Counted from the first letter of the stretch, positions 16,724 to 26,971 are shown. The stretch: 37,119 nucleotides of DNA from Nocardioides jejuensis (GCF_004337475.1 NZ_SJZJ01000030.1:1-37119), one strand, 5' to 3'. A program made the numbers and translations. The notes: a model not told the origin generated them from the letters alone.

Positions 16724-17536
16724 TCAGGAAGCCGTGTGCTTGGGGCGGAGGAGGGCGACGACGACGAGACACGCGACCGCGGCCGAGGCCAGCAGGAACG
16801 CCGTGGCGTACGCCGTCGGCTGGTCGAAGTTCTGGTACCGCTCCTCGACGATGAGCGTCGCGGTCTGGGTCTTGCCGACGATGTTGCCGGAGACCACCTT
16901 GACCGCGCCGTACTCGCCGAGGGAGCGGGCCAGCGACAGGACCACTCCGTAGATGACCGCCCACCGGATGCTCGGCAGGGTGATGCGCGTGAAGGTCTGG
17001 AACGAGTTCGCGCCCAGGCTGCGGGCCGCCCACTCCTGCTCGTCGCCGACCTCCTGGAGCGTCGGGACGACCTCGCGGATGACCAGCGGCAGGGCCACGA
17101 AGACCGTTGCCATCACGATGCCCGGCGTCGAGAAGACGACCTGGAGCCCCCAGTTGGCGAGGGTCGGGCCGAACCAGCCCTGGGTCGGGCTGTAGACCAG
17201 CACCAGCGCCAGACCGACGACGACCGGCGACACCGACATCGGGATGTCGAGCAGCACCGAGAGGATCCGACGGCCCCGGAACGTGTTGCGGACCAGGAGC
17301 AGCGACATCGTCACGCCGAAGACGGTGTTGATCACGACCGACACGACGGCGACGATCGCGGTCAGCTTGAGGGCGTGGACGACGTACGGGTCGCTGAAGG
17401 TGTGCGCCAGGGCGTCGAAGCCGTCCGCGAAGGTGTTGCGGACGACGAGCGACACCGGCCAGGCGACGAGCAGCACCAGGTAGGCAACGACCAGGAGCCG
17501 CAGGAACCAGCGGAGGATGAAGGGAGTCTTCACCAT
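16724..17536 (-). CDS. cysW: Sulfate ABC transporter permease CysW
   Basis: A 270-residue permease with about six transmembrane helices. It carries the sulfate-type cytoplasmic loop with [23 protein letters not shown], the EAA motif that contacts the ATPase. [18 protein letters not shown] and [13 protein letters not shown] are typical CysW segments. It overlaps the end of cysT by seven bases, so translation is probably coupled. It pairs with CysT to form the sulfate channel. Confidence 0.93.
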   Translation of the reverse strand: MVKTPFILRWFLRLLVVAYLVLLVAWPVSLVVRNTFADGFDALAHTFSDPYVVHALKLTAIVAVVSVVINTVFGVTMSLLLVRNTFRGRRILSVLLDIPMSVSPVVVGLALVLVYSPTQGWFGPTLANWGLQVVFSTPGIVMATVFVALPLVIREVVPTLQEVGDEQEWAARSLGANSFQTFTRITLPSIRWAVIYGVVLSLARSLGEYGAVKVVSGNIVGKTQTATLIVEERYQNFDQPTAYATAFLLASAAVACLVVVALLRPKHTAS

Positions 17537-18399
17537 CGCTTCGTCACCCGCCTCTGCAGCAGGTCGAGCGCCACGATGACGACCAGCGCGATCACGAGCA
17601 GGATCGTCGCGACGACTGCGGCCGAAGCCGTGTTGCCGCCCTCGATCGAGCTGATGATCCGCACCGAGGCCACCTCGGTCTTGAACGGCAGGTTGCCGCT
17701 CAGCAGCACCAGCGAGCCGTACTCCGCGATCCCGCGCGCGAACGCCATTCCGGCGCCCGCCACGATCGCCGGAACCAGGCTGGGCAGGATCACCCGGCGG
17801 AACGTGTAGAGACGGGTGGCACCGAGCGAGGAGGCAGCCTCCTCGACGTCGGTGTCGAGCTCCTCGAGCACCGGCTGCACCGTGCGTACGACGAAGGGCA
17901 GCGTCACGAATGCGAGCGCGAGGAAGACCGCGGCCCGGGTACTGGCGACGTTGACGTCGATCGGGCTCTTCGGGCCGTAGAGCGAGAGGAGCACGAGGCC
18001 CGCCACGATCGTCGGCAGCGCGAAGGGGATGTCGATGATGACGTCGAGGATCGCCGCGCCGCGGAAGCGGTCACGCACGAGCACCCACGCGATCGTCGTA
18101 CCCATCACGACGTTGAGGAGGGTGACGCCGAGCGCCTGGACGACGGTGAGCTTGAGCGCCGCCGAGGTCTGCGGGTTCTGCAGGACCTTGACGAAGCCGT
18201 CCCAGCCGCCCGTGCTCGCCTGGACGACGACCGCCGCGAGCGGGATGAGCACGAGCAGGCTGAACCAGACGAGGGAGACGCCGAGCGCAAGGCCCGACGA
18301 CCTGGTGAGGGCACTAACGGCCCGAGCCGGGCGGCGCTTGCGCGCCGCCCGGCCGGGTCGAACCCCGGTTTCAGGGGTCAGAGTGGTTGCTGTGGTCAC
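17530..18399 (-). CDS. cysT: Sulfate ABC transporter permease CysT
   Basis: A 289-residue permease with six transmembrane helices after a basic N-terminal tail ([10 protein letters not shown]). The EAA loop is [23 protein letters not shown], and [17 protein letters not shown] and [14 protein letters not shown] are typical CysT/CysU segments. The GTG start overlaps the sbp stop (GTGA). It forms the membrane channel with CysW. Confidence 0.93.
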   Translation of the reverse strand: MTTATTLTPETGVRPGRAARKRRPARAVSALTRSSGLALGVSLVWFSLLVLIPLAAVVVQASTGGWDGFVKVLQNPQTSAALKLTVVQALGVTLLNVVMGTTIAWVLVRDRFRGAAILDVIIDIPFALPTIVAGLVLLSLYGPKSPIDVNVASTRAAVFLALAFVTLPFVVRTVQPVLEELDTDVEEAASSLGATRLYTFRRVILPSLVPAIVAGAGMAFARGIAEYGSLVLLSGNLPFKTEVASVRIISSIEGGNTASAAVVATILLVIALVVIVALDLLQRRVTKRW

Positions 18400-19418
18400 T
18401 CGGAGGTGCCCGTCGCGATCTGGATCTTGGTGACGATGCCGTTCTCCTCGTCGAAGAACTTCTTCTTCGCGGCGTCCCAGCCGCCGAAGTCCTTCGCCAC
18501 CGTGAGCAGCTTCTTCGGCGTCGGGAACGGGTTGGCCGGGTCGTTGGCACCCTCGACGTCACCGGTGATGCCGTCGATCACCGTGCGGTAGCCGCTCTCG
18601 CGGAAGTCCTTCTGGGCCTCCGGCGTGAAGAGGAAGTCGCGGAAGTCCGCGGCAGCCTTCGGGGCGTCCTTGGTGACCGCAGCCGGCGTCTCGATCAGCA
18701 GGGTCTGGTCGGGCACGATGTAGTCGATGTCCTCGCCCTTCTGCTTCGCGAGGATCGCCTCGTTCTCGTAGGAGACGAGGACGTCACCGTTGCCGCTCGT
18801 GAACGACGTCAGGGCGTCACGGGCCGAGCCCGGGAGCGAGACGGCGTGCTTGAAGTAGTCCGTGAGGTACTTCTTCGCGTCGGCCTCGGTGCCACCGTTG
18901 GCGAGGACGTGACCGTACGCAGCCAGGGTGTTCCAGCGCGCACCACCGGAGGAGGCCGGGTTCGGCGTCACGATGCCGATGCCGGGCTTGACCAGGTCGT
19001 CCCAGCCGGTGATCTTCTTCGGGTTGCCCTTGCGGACGACGAGGACGACGACGGAGTCGGCGACGATGCCGTCGTGACCGGTCGCGGTCTTCCAGTCGGA
19101 GTCGACGAGCTTGGCGTCGACCAGGCGGGTGACGTCGCTCTCCAGGGAGAAGTTGACGAAGTCGGCCGGCTGGCCGCCCTCGACCGCGCGGCTCTGGTCG
19201 CCGGACGGGCCGTAGGACTCGCTGAACTTCACGTCCTTGCCAGCGTCGGTCTTCTGGAAGGCCTTCTCGATCGATCCGAACGCCGTCTGCGGCGTGGAGT
19301 ACGCGACCAGGTCGATGGTCGTTTCCTTGCCACCGGCAGCGTCAGACGAACCACATGCAGTCAGGCCGAGCGCTCCCACCAGAGTCGCGGCCACTGCGGT
19401 CGTGAGCTTCTTGCCCAT
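18396..19418 (-). CDS. sbp: Sulfate-binding lipoprotein
   Basis: The 340-residue substrate-binding protein has a lipoprotein signal with lipobox Leu19-Thr20-Ala21-Cys22 (LTAC), then the sulfate-binding family pattern VAYSTPQTAFGSIEKAF and SYGPSGDQSRAV. ATG 19418 gives a compact signal peptide; ATG 19436 and a further upstream extension are alternatives and the extension is not coding-like. It is the first gene of the sulfate operon, anchored on the outer face of the membrane to deliver sulfate to CysTW. Confidence 0.92.
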   Translation of the reverse strand: MGKKLTTAVAATLVGALGLTACGSSDAAGGKETTIDLVAYSTPQTAFGSIEKAFQKTDAGKDVKFSESYGPSGDQSRAVEGGQPADFVNFSLESDVTRLVDAKLVDSDWKTATGHDGIVADSVVVLVVRKGNPKKITGWDDLVKPGIGIVTPNPASSGGARWNTLAAYGHVLANGGTEADAKKYLTDYFKHAVSLPGSARDALTSFTSGNGDVLVSYENEAILAKQKGEDIDYIVPDQTLLIETPAAVTKDAPKAAADFRDFLFTPEAQKDFRESGYRTVIDGITGDVEGANDPANPFPTPKKLLTVAKDFGGWDAAKKKFFDEENGIVTKIQIATGTSE

Positions 19419-19436
19419 GATGCTTCTCGCTTTCAT

Positions 19437-19614
19437 CTGCGCCGGGGACCCCATGTCGATCCGGCGTATGTCGAGAACCTTAGGGGACTTTCGTTTCTTT
19501 GTCATCTTTCTCAGTGCACTTTGAGTTGTTGCGGTCTGGACCGGAGCGCAAGGGAACGCCGAGAGGGCCGCACGGCAGCGAAAAGCGGTTGCAGAGTCCA
19601 CTAGTTTGGGAGCC
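19437..19614. promoter_or_regulatory. Divergent control region of sbp and rarD
   Basis: This gap of about 180 bases separates sbp (minus) and rarD (plus). Its central part, 19480-19530, is clearly richer in A/T than the surroundings, as expected for promoters. On the plus side TAGTTT at 19602-19607 lies seven bases before the rarD ATG and could be a -10 for a leaderless mRNA, but no good -35 is seen. I find no riboswitch fold or recognisable sulfur-regulator operator. Confidence 0.4.
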
Positions 19615-20526
19615 ATGTCTGAGGAACGCCGCGGCCTGCTGCTGGGCGCTGCGGCGTACGGGATCTGGGGGCTGTTTCCCCTCTTCTGGCCGCTTCTAGA
19701 GCCGGCCGATCCGTTCGAGATCCTCGCTCACCGCGTGCTCTGGTCCTCCGCGGTGATGCTGCTGGCCGTCGTGCTCCTGCGGCGGCGCGACGCGGTGCGG
19801 TCAGTCCTCGCGGACCGGCGTCGGCGGCGCTATCTCGCCCTCGCCGCGGTCGTCATCGCCTGCAACTGGGGCGGCTACATCTGGGGCGTCAACCACGGTC
19901 ATGTCGTCGAGACGTCCCTGGGCTACTTCGTGAACCCGCTGGTGACGGTCTTCCTCGGTGTCACCGTGCTCGGCGAACGACTGCGTCCGCTCCAGTGGGG
20001 CGCACTCGCCGTCGGCGCCCTAGCGGTGGTCGTCCTCACCGTCGACTACGGCCGCCCGCCGTGGATCGCGCTCGTCCTTGCCGTCTCGTTCGGCGTCTAC
20101 GGGCTGGCCAAGAAGCAGGCGGCCGCCGGCGCGATCGAGAGCCTCACGGTGGAGACGGCGTTCCTCGCTCCGCTCGCCCTCGTGTACGCCGTCGGCCTCG
20201 GCATGACCGGCCACGCGACGTTCGCGTCGGCTGGTCTGGGGCACGCCGCGCTCCTGGCCTGCGCAGGCGTGGTGACCGCCGTACCGCTGCTGCTCTTCGG
20301 CGGTGCAGCGACGCGGATCTCACTGGTCGGGCTCGGCCTGCTCCAGTACCTCGCGCCGGTCATCCAGTTCGTGCTCGGCTTGGTCGTGTTCGACGAGGCG
20401 ATGCCGCTGGGTCGATGGGTCGGCTTCGGACTCGTGTGGGTGGCGCTCCTGCTGCTCACCGCCGAGTCGCTGCTGCACCACCGGCGCCAGCAGCTCGTCC
20501 GCGCTGCGGAGGCCGTCGCGGCCTGA
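19615..20526 (+). CDS. rarD: EamA-family transporter RarD
   Basis: This 303-residue membrane protein has ten hydrophobic helices in two EamA repeats. The RarD signature is seen in AAAYGIWGLFPLFWPLLEP, AHRVLWSS and CNWGGYIWGVNHGHVVETSLGYFVNPLV. RarD proteins are drug/metabolite-superfamily exporters of uncertain substrate. ATG 19615 is preferred to a TTG three codons earlier. It runs convergent to the polyprenyl synthase gene, with a palindromic array between them. Confidence 0.92.
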   Translation: MSEERRGLLLGAAAYGIWGLFPLFWPLLEPADPFEILAHRVLWSSAVMLLAVVLLRRRDAVRSVLADRRRRRYLALAAVVIACNWGGYIWGVNHGHVVETSLGYFVNPLVTVFLGVTVLGERLRPLQWGALAVGALAVVVLTVDYGRPPWIALVLAVSFGVYGLAKKQAAAGAIESLTVETAFLAPLALVYAVGLGMTGHATFASAGLGHAALLACAGVVTAVPLLLFGGAATRISLVGLGLLQYLAPVIQFVLGLVVFDEAMPLGRWVGFGLVWVALLLLTAESLLHHRRQQLVRAAEAVAA

Positions 20527-20537
20527 AGAGCCCTGCC

Positions 20538-20622
20538 GCCAAACTGTCAGGCTGACAGTTTCGCTCCAGGTGACACTTCGGAAGTGTCAGATCCGGCCAA
20601 ACTGTCAGGCTGACAGTTTGGC
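20538..20622. repeat. Three palindromes spaced exactly 29 bp apart
   Basis: Odd-centred palindromes are centred at 20551, 20580 and 20609. The outer two share the arm GCCAAACTGTCAG; the right copy is perfect over 27 bases and the left over most of it. The middle has arms TGACACTTC/GAAGTGTCA. All contain TGACA/TGTCA, and the whole 85 bases is itself a near-palindrome about the middle element. It lies between the convergent ends of rarD and the polyprenyl synthase, so it can serve as a bidirectional terminator or a protein-binding array. Confidence 0.75.
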
Positions 20623-20658
20623 GCGCAGCGTGCCGAGCACCCACCAGGACCCGGCGCG

Positions 20659-21669
20659 TCAGGCGGTGCGGGTGGCGACCACGTCGGCGAACGCCTCGAG
20701 GGCGTCGCGGACCGGGCCCTCGGCGAGGACCTTGAGCAGGTCCTTCGCCTCCTGGGCACGGGCGATGACGTAGGCGCGGGCCTCGGCCATCGCCGGGTGG
20801 GCGCGCAGGAGGACGAGCGCCTCGGCCAGGTCGGCGTCGGACTCGAGCGACGAGTCGAGCAGCTCGACGAGACGAGCATCCTCCGGGCGGCCAGCGCGAC
20901 GCACCAGCAGCACCGGGAGCGTCGGGACGCCTTCACGCAGGTCGGTGCCGGGGGTCTTGCCCGACTCCTCGGTCTCCGAGGCGATGTCGAGGATGTCGTC
21001 GCTGATCTGGAACGCAGCACCGACGATCTCGCCGTACGCCGCGAGGGCCTCCTCGACCTCGGCCGGAGCACCGGCGAAGCGGGCGCCGTACAGCGCAGAG
21101 GTGGCGATCAACGAACCGGTCTTGCCGGCCACGACGCGGAGGTGGTGCTCCAGCGCGACGTCCTCGGACGCCGGCGGCACGGTCTCGAGGATCTGACCCT
21201 CGACGAGGCGCGAGAACGTGTGCGCCTGGATCTTCACCGCGTCCGGGCCGAGAGCGGCCGTGAGCTCCGATGACTTCGAGAAGAGCCAGTCGCCGGTGAG
21301 GATCGCGACGTGGTTGTCCCAGCGGGCGTTGGCCGAGTCGGCACCGCGGCGCAGGGCAGCCTCGTCCATGACGTCGTCGTGATAGAGCGAGGCGAGGTGG
21401 GTGAGCTCGACGACGCAGGCCGCATCGATGACCTCCGGCGACCCGGCGTTCGGGCCGGTCTCCGCCGCGAGCAGCACGAGGAGCGGGCGGAAGCGCTTGC
21501 CGCCGGCGTCCATGAGGTGGCGGGCGGCCTCGGTGACGAAGTCGGCCTCGCTCGTGATGTGGCCGGCGAGGGCCTCCTCCACCTCGACGAGGCGGGCCTT
21601 CAGACGCGCCGCGAGGGCCTCATCGAGGACAGGGAGGGCCAGCGCGGGACCGGACGAAGTCGTGCTCAC
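20659..21669 (-). CDS. Long-chain polyprenyl diphosphate synthase
   Basis: The 336-residue trans-prenyltransferase condenses isopentenyl diphosphate units to make the isoprenoid tail, probably for menaquinone. It has GGKRFRP (56-62), the first Asp-rich motif DDVMD (98-102), GKTGSLIATS, and the second motif DDILD (224-228). The exact chain length is not predictable. The GTG start overlaps the nuoN stop by four bases (GTGA), so it is translated as part of the nuo operon. An upstream frame extension runs inside nuoN and is not real. Confidence 0.88.
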   Translation of the reverse strand: MSTTSSGPALALPVLDEALAARLKARLVEVEEALAGHITSEADFVTEAARHLMDAGGKRFRPLLVLLAAETGPNAGSPEVIDAACVVELTHLASLYHDDVMDEAALRRGADSANARWDNHVAILTGDWLFSKSSELTAALGPDAVKIQAHTFSRLVEGQILETVPPASEDVALEHHLRVVAGKTGSLIATSALYGARFAGAPAEVEEALAAYGEIVGAAFQISDDILDIASETEESGKTPGTDLREGVPTLPVLLVRRAGRPEDARLVELLDSSLESDADLAEALVLLRAHPAMAEARAYVIARAQEAKDLLKVLAEGPVRDALEAFADVVATRTA

Positions 21670-23252
21670 CTGATGAAGTCTCCCGCATGCGCCGCAAGAT
21701 CGAGAACCGGGCCGGGTACGACGCCCAGGACGACCGTCGCGACCGCGGTCACCGCGATCGTCGCCGAGGTCAGGATCGACGGCACGGCCACCGCCGGACC
21801 GCCCGCGACGGGCTCGGAGAAGTACATCAAGACGATGACCCGGATGTAGAAGAACGCCGCCATCGCGGAGGTCAGCACGGCGGCCACGACCACCGGCCAG
21901 GCGCCGCCACTCATCGCCGAGGCGAAGACGACCCACTTGCCGGTGAAGCCCGCCGTGAACGGCAGGCCGGCCAGCGAGAGCAGGAAGAGCGAGAAGACCG
22001 CAGCCACGACCGGGGACGTGCGGGCCAGCCCGGCCCAGCCACGCAGCTCGCCCGACTCGCCGGCCGCGTCGCGCACCAGGGTGAGCACTGCGAAGGCTCC
22101 GAGCGTCATCAGGCCATAGGTGACCAGGTAGAAGAGCACCGCCTGCGTGGCACCGATCTGGTCGTCGCCGAGGGAGGCGCCGGTGCCGAGGATGCCGGTG
22201 AGCACGAAGCCCGTGTGCGCGATCGAGGAGTAGGCGAGCATCCGCTTCACGTCGGTCTGCGCGACCGCCAGCACGGCACCGATCACCATCGTCAGGAGCG
22301 CGATCGCCCACAGCATCGGCAGCCAGGTCCAGCGCTCGCCGCCGAAGGCGACCGAGAAGAGACGCAGCATCGCGACGAACGCCGCCACCTTGGTGCCGGC
22401 CGCCATGAACGCCGTCACCGGCGTCGGGGCGCCCTGGTAGACGTCCGGCGTCCAGGCCTGGAACGGCACCGCGCCGACCTTGAAGAGCAGACCGACGGAC
22501 AGCAGGCCGATGCCGGCCAGGAGCAGTCCGCGTTGGCCGGAGGTGTTGGCGATGGCGTCGGCGATCCCGCCGAACCGCACGGTGCCGGCGTACCCGTAGA
22601 CGAGGGCGATGCCGTAGAGCAGGAAGCCGGAGGAGAACGCTCCGAGCAGGAAGTACTTCATCGCGGCCTCCTGCGAGAGCAGGCGCCGACGGCGCGCCAG
22701 CCCGGTCAGCAGGTAGAGCGGCAGCGAGAGCACCTCGAGCGCCACGAAGAGGGTCAGCAGGTCGTTGGCCGCGGCGAACAGCAGCATGCCGCCGACCGCG
22801 AAGAGCAGCAGCGGGTAGACCTCGGTGTGCTCGAGGCCGCGCTCGCCGACGCGGCGTTCGGCATCCGTGCCCGGCAGCACCGCAGCCTGTCCGGAGAACG
22901 CCGACACGCCGCCGTCGAGGTGGCGCTCGGCGAAGAGGAGCACGCCGAAGAACGCGACGATCAGCAGCAGCCCCCAGGCGAAGACGGCAGGGCCGTCGAT
23001 CGCGACGGATCCCTCTGCAACGACCGCGCCGTGCGCAGCTCCGTGGCCGCGCGAGTCCAGGCCGGTGGCCACGAAGATCGTGCCGCCGAAGGCAACGGCC
23101 AGCGTCGTCAGGGTCAGCAACACCTGCGTGACGTAGCGCCACGCCCGCGGCACGAACGCCTCGACGACGATGCCCACGCACGCGGCGCCGAGCACCAGGA
23201 GCAGCGGCCAGATCAGGTCGTAGCCCAGGTGCGGGCTCTGGAACGTCGTCAC
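21666..23252 (-). CDS. nuoN: NADH-quinone oxidoreductase subunit N
   Basis: A 528-residue membrane subunit of Complex I, one of three antiporter-like proton channels. It shows conserved segments such as EVLSLPLYLLTGLARR, MKYFLLGAFSSGFLLYGIALVYG, VPFQAWTPDVYQGAP and LAYSSIAHTGF. About 14 helices are expected. The GTG start at 23252 overlaps the nuoM stop (GTGA), and its own stop overlaps the polyprenyl synthase start. Confidence 0.95.
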   Translation of the reverse strand: MTTFQSPHLGYDLIWPLLLVLGAACVGIVVEAFVPRAWRYVTQVLLTLTTLAVAFGGTIFVATGLDSRGHGAAHGAVVAEGSVAIDGPAVFAWGLLLIVAFFGVLLFAERHLDGGVSAFSGQAAVLPGTDAERRVGERGLEHTEVYPLLLFAVGGMLLFAAANDLLTLFVALEVLSLPLYLLTGLARRRRLLSQEAAMKYFLLGAFSSGFLLYGIALVYGYAGTVRFGGIADAIANTSGQRGLLLAGIGLLSVGLLFKVGAVPFQAWTPDVYQGAPTPVTAFMAAGTKVAAFVAMLRLFSVAFGGERWTWLPMLWAIALLTMVIGAVLAVAQTDVKRMLAYSSIAHTGFVLTGILGTGASLGDDQIGATQAVLFYLVTYGLMTLGAFAVLTLVRDAAGESGELRGWAGLARTSPVVAAVFSLFLLSLAGLPFTAGFTGKWVVFASAMSGGAWPVVVAAVLTSAMAAFFYIRVIVLMYFSEPVAGGPAVAVPSILTSATIAVTAVATVVLGVVPGPVLDLAAHAGDFIR

Positions 23253-24742
23253 TTCTGCGCCCCTGACTCGATGGTCGCTGCCTCGATGCTCGACATGGTG
23301 TGGTCGCTCGCCGGGTTGATCACCGACAGCGCGAGCTGCGGCGCGAAGCCGAGCAGGATCATCAGCGCGATCAGCGGAGCGATGGCCGCGATCTCGCGCT
23401 TGCCGACCTCGGCCACGCCCGCCAGCTCCGGACGCTCGGGACCGGTGACCGCGAGCCGGTAGGCCCGCAGTACGTACGCCGCAGCCAGGACGATGCCCGA
23501 CACCGCGATCGTGCCGACCCACCAGTGGTGCTGGAATGCGCCGAGCATGACCAGGAACTCGCTCACGAAGGGCGAGAGACCCGGCAGGCCCAGCGTGCCG
23601 AGGCCACCGAGGAGCAGCAGCGCCGCGAGGACCGGCGCCTTCTTCTCCACGCCGCCCATCTGCGAGAGCCGTGCCGTGCCGGTGCGCTTGATCAGGTAGC
23701 CCGCGGCGAGGAAGAGCACCGCCGTCGCGAGGCCGTGGTTGAACATGTAGAACGTCGCTCCCGAGACGCCCTGGTCGTTAACCACGAAGATGCCCAACAC
23801 GATGAAGCCGAAGTGGCTCAGCGAGGTCAGACCGGTCAGCACGAGCAGGTCGTCCTGGCCGAGCGCCAGCAGGGCGCCGTACACGATCGAGATCAGGGCG
23901 AGCGTGACGACGACCGGCGTCGCCCAGTGCGAGGCACCCGGGAAGAGCTCGAGGCAGAACCGGAGCATGCCGTAGGTGCCGATCTTGTCGAGCACGCAGA
24001 TCAGCAGGACGCTCGTGCCCGGCGTCGCGTTGCCCGTGGTGTCCGGCAGCCACGTGTGGAACGGGAAGATCGGCGCCTTGATCGCGAACGCGAGGAAGAA
24101 GCCGATGAAGACCATCCGCTCCTGGTTCGTCGTCAGGCTGAGTCCCTTGAGGTCGTCGATCAGGTACGACGCGTGGCCGGTCTGCGCGGAGAAGGCGTAG
24201 AGCGCGACGACCGCCGCCAGCATCACCAGACCGCCGGCAAGCATGTACAGCAGGAACTTCACCGCCGCCGCCGTACGCCGGGGGCCGTGGCCGTAGCTGC
24301 CGATCAGGAAGTACGCCGGGATCAGCGTCGCCTCGAAGACGAGGTAGAAGAGGAAGACGTCCTGCGCGCAGAAGACCGCGAGCGCGAGCGCCTCGACGAC
24401 GAGCATCAGCGCGAAGAAGCCCTTGGTGTTGCGGTCATCCGCGTCGTGCCACGAGGCGGCGATGACGACCGGCACGAGGATCACGGTCAGCAGCACCATG
24501 GTGACGCCGAGACCGTCGACGGCCAGCGCCCAGTGGGCGCCGATCGGCGCGATCCAGGTGTGCGTCTCCGACCAGGTCTCCCCCGTGTCGGCGTTGGCGA
24601 TACCGACGACGGCTCCGCCGATCAGCGTCGCGATCGAGAACGCGAGCGCGCTCCACTTGGGCAGCGCGTCGCCGGGGTGGCTGGGCAGCAGCATCACGGC
24701 GAGGGCGCCGATCAGCGGGAGGGCGATGAGCAACGACAACAT
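23249..24742 (-). CDS. nuoM: NADH-quinone oxidoreductase subunit M
   Basis: This 497-residue antiporter-like subunit contains the conserved membrane Glu137 (YLVFEATLIPAYFLI), plus LPDTTGNATPGTSVLL and a MFNHGLATAVLFLAAGYL motif. It forms one proton path in the distal membrane arm. The ATG at 24742 overlaps the nuoL stop by one base (TGATG). Confidence 0.95.
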   Translation of the reverse strand: MLSLLIALPLIGALAVMLLPSHPGDALPKWSALAFSIATLIGGAVVGIANADTGETWSETHTWIAPIGAHWALAVDGLGVTMVLLTVILVPVVIAASWHDADDRNTKGFFALMLVVEALALAVFCAQDVFLFYLVFEATLIPAYFLIGSYGHGPRRTAAAVKFLLYMLAGGLVMLAAVVALYAFSAQTGHASYLIDDLKGLSLTTNQERMVFIGFFLAFAIKAPIFPFHTWLPDTTGNATPGTSVLLICVLDKIGTYGMLRFCLELFPGASHWATPVVVTLALISIVYGALLALGQDDLLVLTGLTSLSHFGFIVLGIFVVNDQGVSGATFYMFNHGLATAVLFLAAGYLIKRTGTARLSQMGGVEKKAPVLAALLLLGGLGTLGLPGLSPFVSEFLVMLGAFQHHWWVGTIAVSGIVLAAAYVLRAYRLAVTGPERPELAGVAEVGKREIAAIAPLIALMILLGFAPQLALSVINPASDHTMSSIEAATIESGAQK

Positions 24743-26655
24743 CAGATGTTCACCACCAGGAGCGCGAGGACGACGAGCAGGCCGCCGCCCAGCACGGAGA
24801 GCGCGTAGGAGCGGACGAAGCCGTTCTGGATCCGGCGAAGCTGGAGCGAGCCGCCGACGGTCGCGGCCGCCTGACCCATCACGACGCCGTCAATGACTGC
24901 CTTGTCGAACACCATGAGGCCCTCGGCCAGACGCATCGTCGGCTGGACGACGAGCACGTCGTTGATCGCGTCGCCGTAGAGGTCGGCACGCGCGGCCTTG
25001 ACCGGCCAGGCGACGTCGGCCGGCGCCTTCCGCGGCACGAACCGCTCACCGACGGTGAACCAGGCCGTCGCCACGCCCACCGCGACCGTCACGAAGACGA
25101 GCAGCGTGATGACGTACGCCGGCATCGGCAGCTCTTCGTGGTGCGCCTCGCCGACCACCGGACGGAGCCAGTCGGTGATCCAGCCGCCCGCGAGCATCAG
25201 CCCGCCGAGGACGGAGAGCGCGGCGAGCACCATCAGCGGAATCGTCATGACGCGAGGCGACTCGTGCGGGTGGACGCCGTCCTGCCAGCGCTTGTCGGTG
25301 AAGAAGGTGAGCAGCATCAGCCGGGTCATGTAGAAGCCCGTGATGCCCGCGCCGAGCATCGCCAGCGCGCCCACCAGCGGGCTGTAGCCGAAGGCGGTCT
25401 CGATGATCTTGTCCTTCGACCAGAAGCCGGAGAAGCCCGGGAACCCGATGATCGCGAGGTATCCCATCGCGAACGTCAGGAACGTCACCGGCAGCATCTT
25501 CCGCAGCGCGCCGTAGTGGCGCATGTCGACGTCGTCGTCCATGCCGTGCATGACCGAACCGGCGCCGAGGAACATGTTGGCCTTGAAGAAGCCGTGCGTG
25601 ACCAGGTGGAAGATCGCGAACGCCGCACCCACCGGTCCGAGGCCCGCACCGAGCATCATGTAGCCGATCTGGCTCATCGTGGAGCCGGCCAGCGCCTTCT
25701 TGATGTCGTCCTTCGCGCAGCCGAGCACCGCACCCCACAGCAGCGTCACGACGGCGACGACGATGACCGCGGTCTGCGCGACCGGGGCCGCCTCGAAGAT
25801 CGCGCCGCTGCGGACGATCAGGTAGACGCCGGCGGTGACCATCGTGGCCGCGTGGATCAGCGCGGAGACCGGGGTCGGACCTTCCATGGCGTCGAGGAGC
25901 CAGGCCTGGAGCGGCACCTGCGCGGACTTGCCACAGGCGGCGAGGAGCAGCGCGAGCCCGATCAGGGTGACGGTTGTCTCGGACGGCGGTCCTCCGACCG
26001 CATCGGAGTAGCCCGCGACCTGACCGAGCACGTTGCTGAAGTTCAGGTTTCCGAAGTGCACGATCATCAGGAACATCGCCAGCAGCAGTCCCATGTCACC
26101 GACGCGGTTCATCACGAAGGCCTTGCGCGCGGCGAGCGCGGCCGAGTGCTTGTGCTGCCAGAAGCCGATCAGCAGGTACGACGCGAGGCCGACGCCCTCC
26201 CACCCGAGGAAGAGCATCAGGTAGTTGCCACCGAGCACCAGCAGCAGCATCGCGGCGACGAAGAGGTTCAGGTAGCCGAAGAAGCGGCGACGGCGGTCGT
26301 CGTGCTCCATGTAGCCCACGGAGTAGAGGTGGATCAGCGATCCGACGCCGGTGATCAGCAGGACGAAGAGGATCGAGAGGTGGTCCGCGTAGAGATCGGC
26401 CCCCACCTTCACGTCACCGACCTCCAGGAAGGTCCACAGGTGCTGGGCGGTCCACCCGTATTCATGGAACGGGTAGTCCCCCACCGGGTCGCCGACGAAC
26501 CCGAGGAAGACGACCAGACCGAGCACGAACGACGTGGCCACCGTCGCGACCCCGAGCCAGTGACCCCACCGCGAGGCCCAGCGGTCGACGAGACCGCCAC
26601 CCGGGAGCAGCACGACAGCACCCAGGAGCGGGAGGCCGATGATCAGAGCAAGCAC
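24742..26655 (-). CDS. nuoL: NADH-quinone oxidoreductase subunit L
   Basis: The 637-residue distal subunit has the antiporter-like core ([56 protein letters not shown]) and the long C-terminal lateral helix region expected of NuoL. It begins with GTG at 26655, seven bases after the nuoK stop. It is the largest membrane subunit here and lies at the far end of the proton-pumping arm. Confidence 0.95.
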   Translation of the reverse strand: MLALIIGLPLLGAVVLLPGGGLVDRWASRWGHWLGVATVATSFVLGLVVFLGFVGDPVGDYPFHEYGWTAQHLWTFLEVGDVKVGADLYADHLSILFVLLITGVGSLIHLYSVGYMEHDDRRRRFFGYLNLFVAAMLLLVLGGNYLMLFLGWEGVGLASYLLIGFWQHKHSAALAARKAFVMNRVGDMGLLLAMFLMIVHFGNLNFSNVLGQVAGYSDAVGGPPSETTVTLIGLALLLAACGKSAQVPLQAWLLDAMEGPTPVSALIHAATMVTAGVYLIVRSGAIFEAAPVAQTAVIVVAVVTLLWGAVLGCAKDDIKKALAGSTMSQIGYMMLGAGLGPVGAAFAIFHLVTHGFFKANMFLGAGSVMHGMDDDVDMRHYGALRKMLPVTFLTFAMGYLAIIGFPGFSGFWSKDKIIETAFGYSPLVGALAMLGAGITGFYMTRLMLLTFFTDKRWQDGVHPHESPRVMTIPLMVLAALSVLGGLMLAGGWITDWLRPVVGEAHHEELPMPAYVITLLVFVTVAVGVATAWFTVGERFVPRKAPADVAWPVKAARADLYGDAINDVLVVQPTMRLAEGLMVFDKAVIDGVVMGQAAATVGGSLQLRRIQNGFVRSYALSVLGGGLLVVLALLVVNI

Positions 26656-26662
26656 GAGCGCC

Positions 26663-26971
26663 TCACAGCTTCAGCAGGTTGGCGTCGTCGACCGAGGCCG
26701 AACGGCGGGTGCGGAACAGGGTCATGATGATCGCGAGGCCGACCACGACCTCGGCCGCGGCCACCACCATCACGAAGAAGGCGGCGATCTGGCCGGTCAG
26801 GTTGCCGTGGTAGCGGGCGAACGCGACGAGCGCCAGGTTCGACGCGTTGAGCATCAGCTCGACGCACATGAAGACGACGATCGCGTTGCGCCGGATCAGG
26901 ACGCCGACGCAGCCGATCGTGAAGAGGATCGTGCTGAGCACGACGTACGGGCCTACCTGGAAGCTCTCCAT
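26663..26971 (-). CDS. nuoK: NADH-quinone oxidoreductase subunit K
   Basis: A 102-residue, three-helix membrane subunit with the two essential buried acids, Glu38 ([14 protein letters not shown]) and Glu74 ([10 protein letters not shown]), matching E. coli NuoK Glu36 and Glu72. The ATG at 26971 overlaps the nuoJ stop by one base; a GTG one codon upstream is an equal alternative. The length is standard. Confidence 0.95.
   Translation of the reverse strand: MESFQVGPYVVLSTILFTIGCVGVLIRRNAIVVFMCVELMLNASNLALVAFARYHGNLTGQIAAFFVMVVAAAEVVVGLAIIMTLFRTRRSASVDDANLLKL

Noticed and set aside
20538..20622. CRISPR array
   Set aside because: The elements are palindromes with only three units and no unique spacers; no cas genes are in the window.
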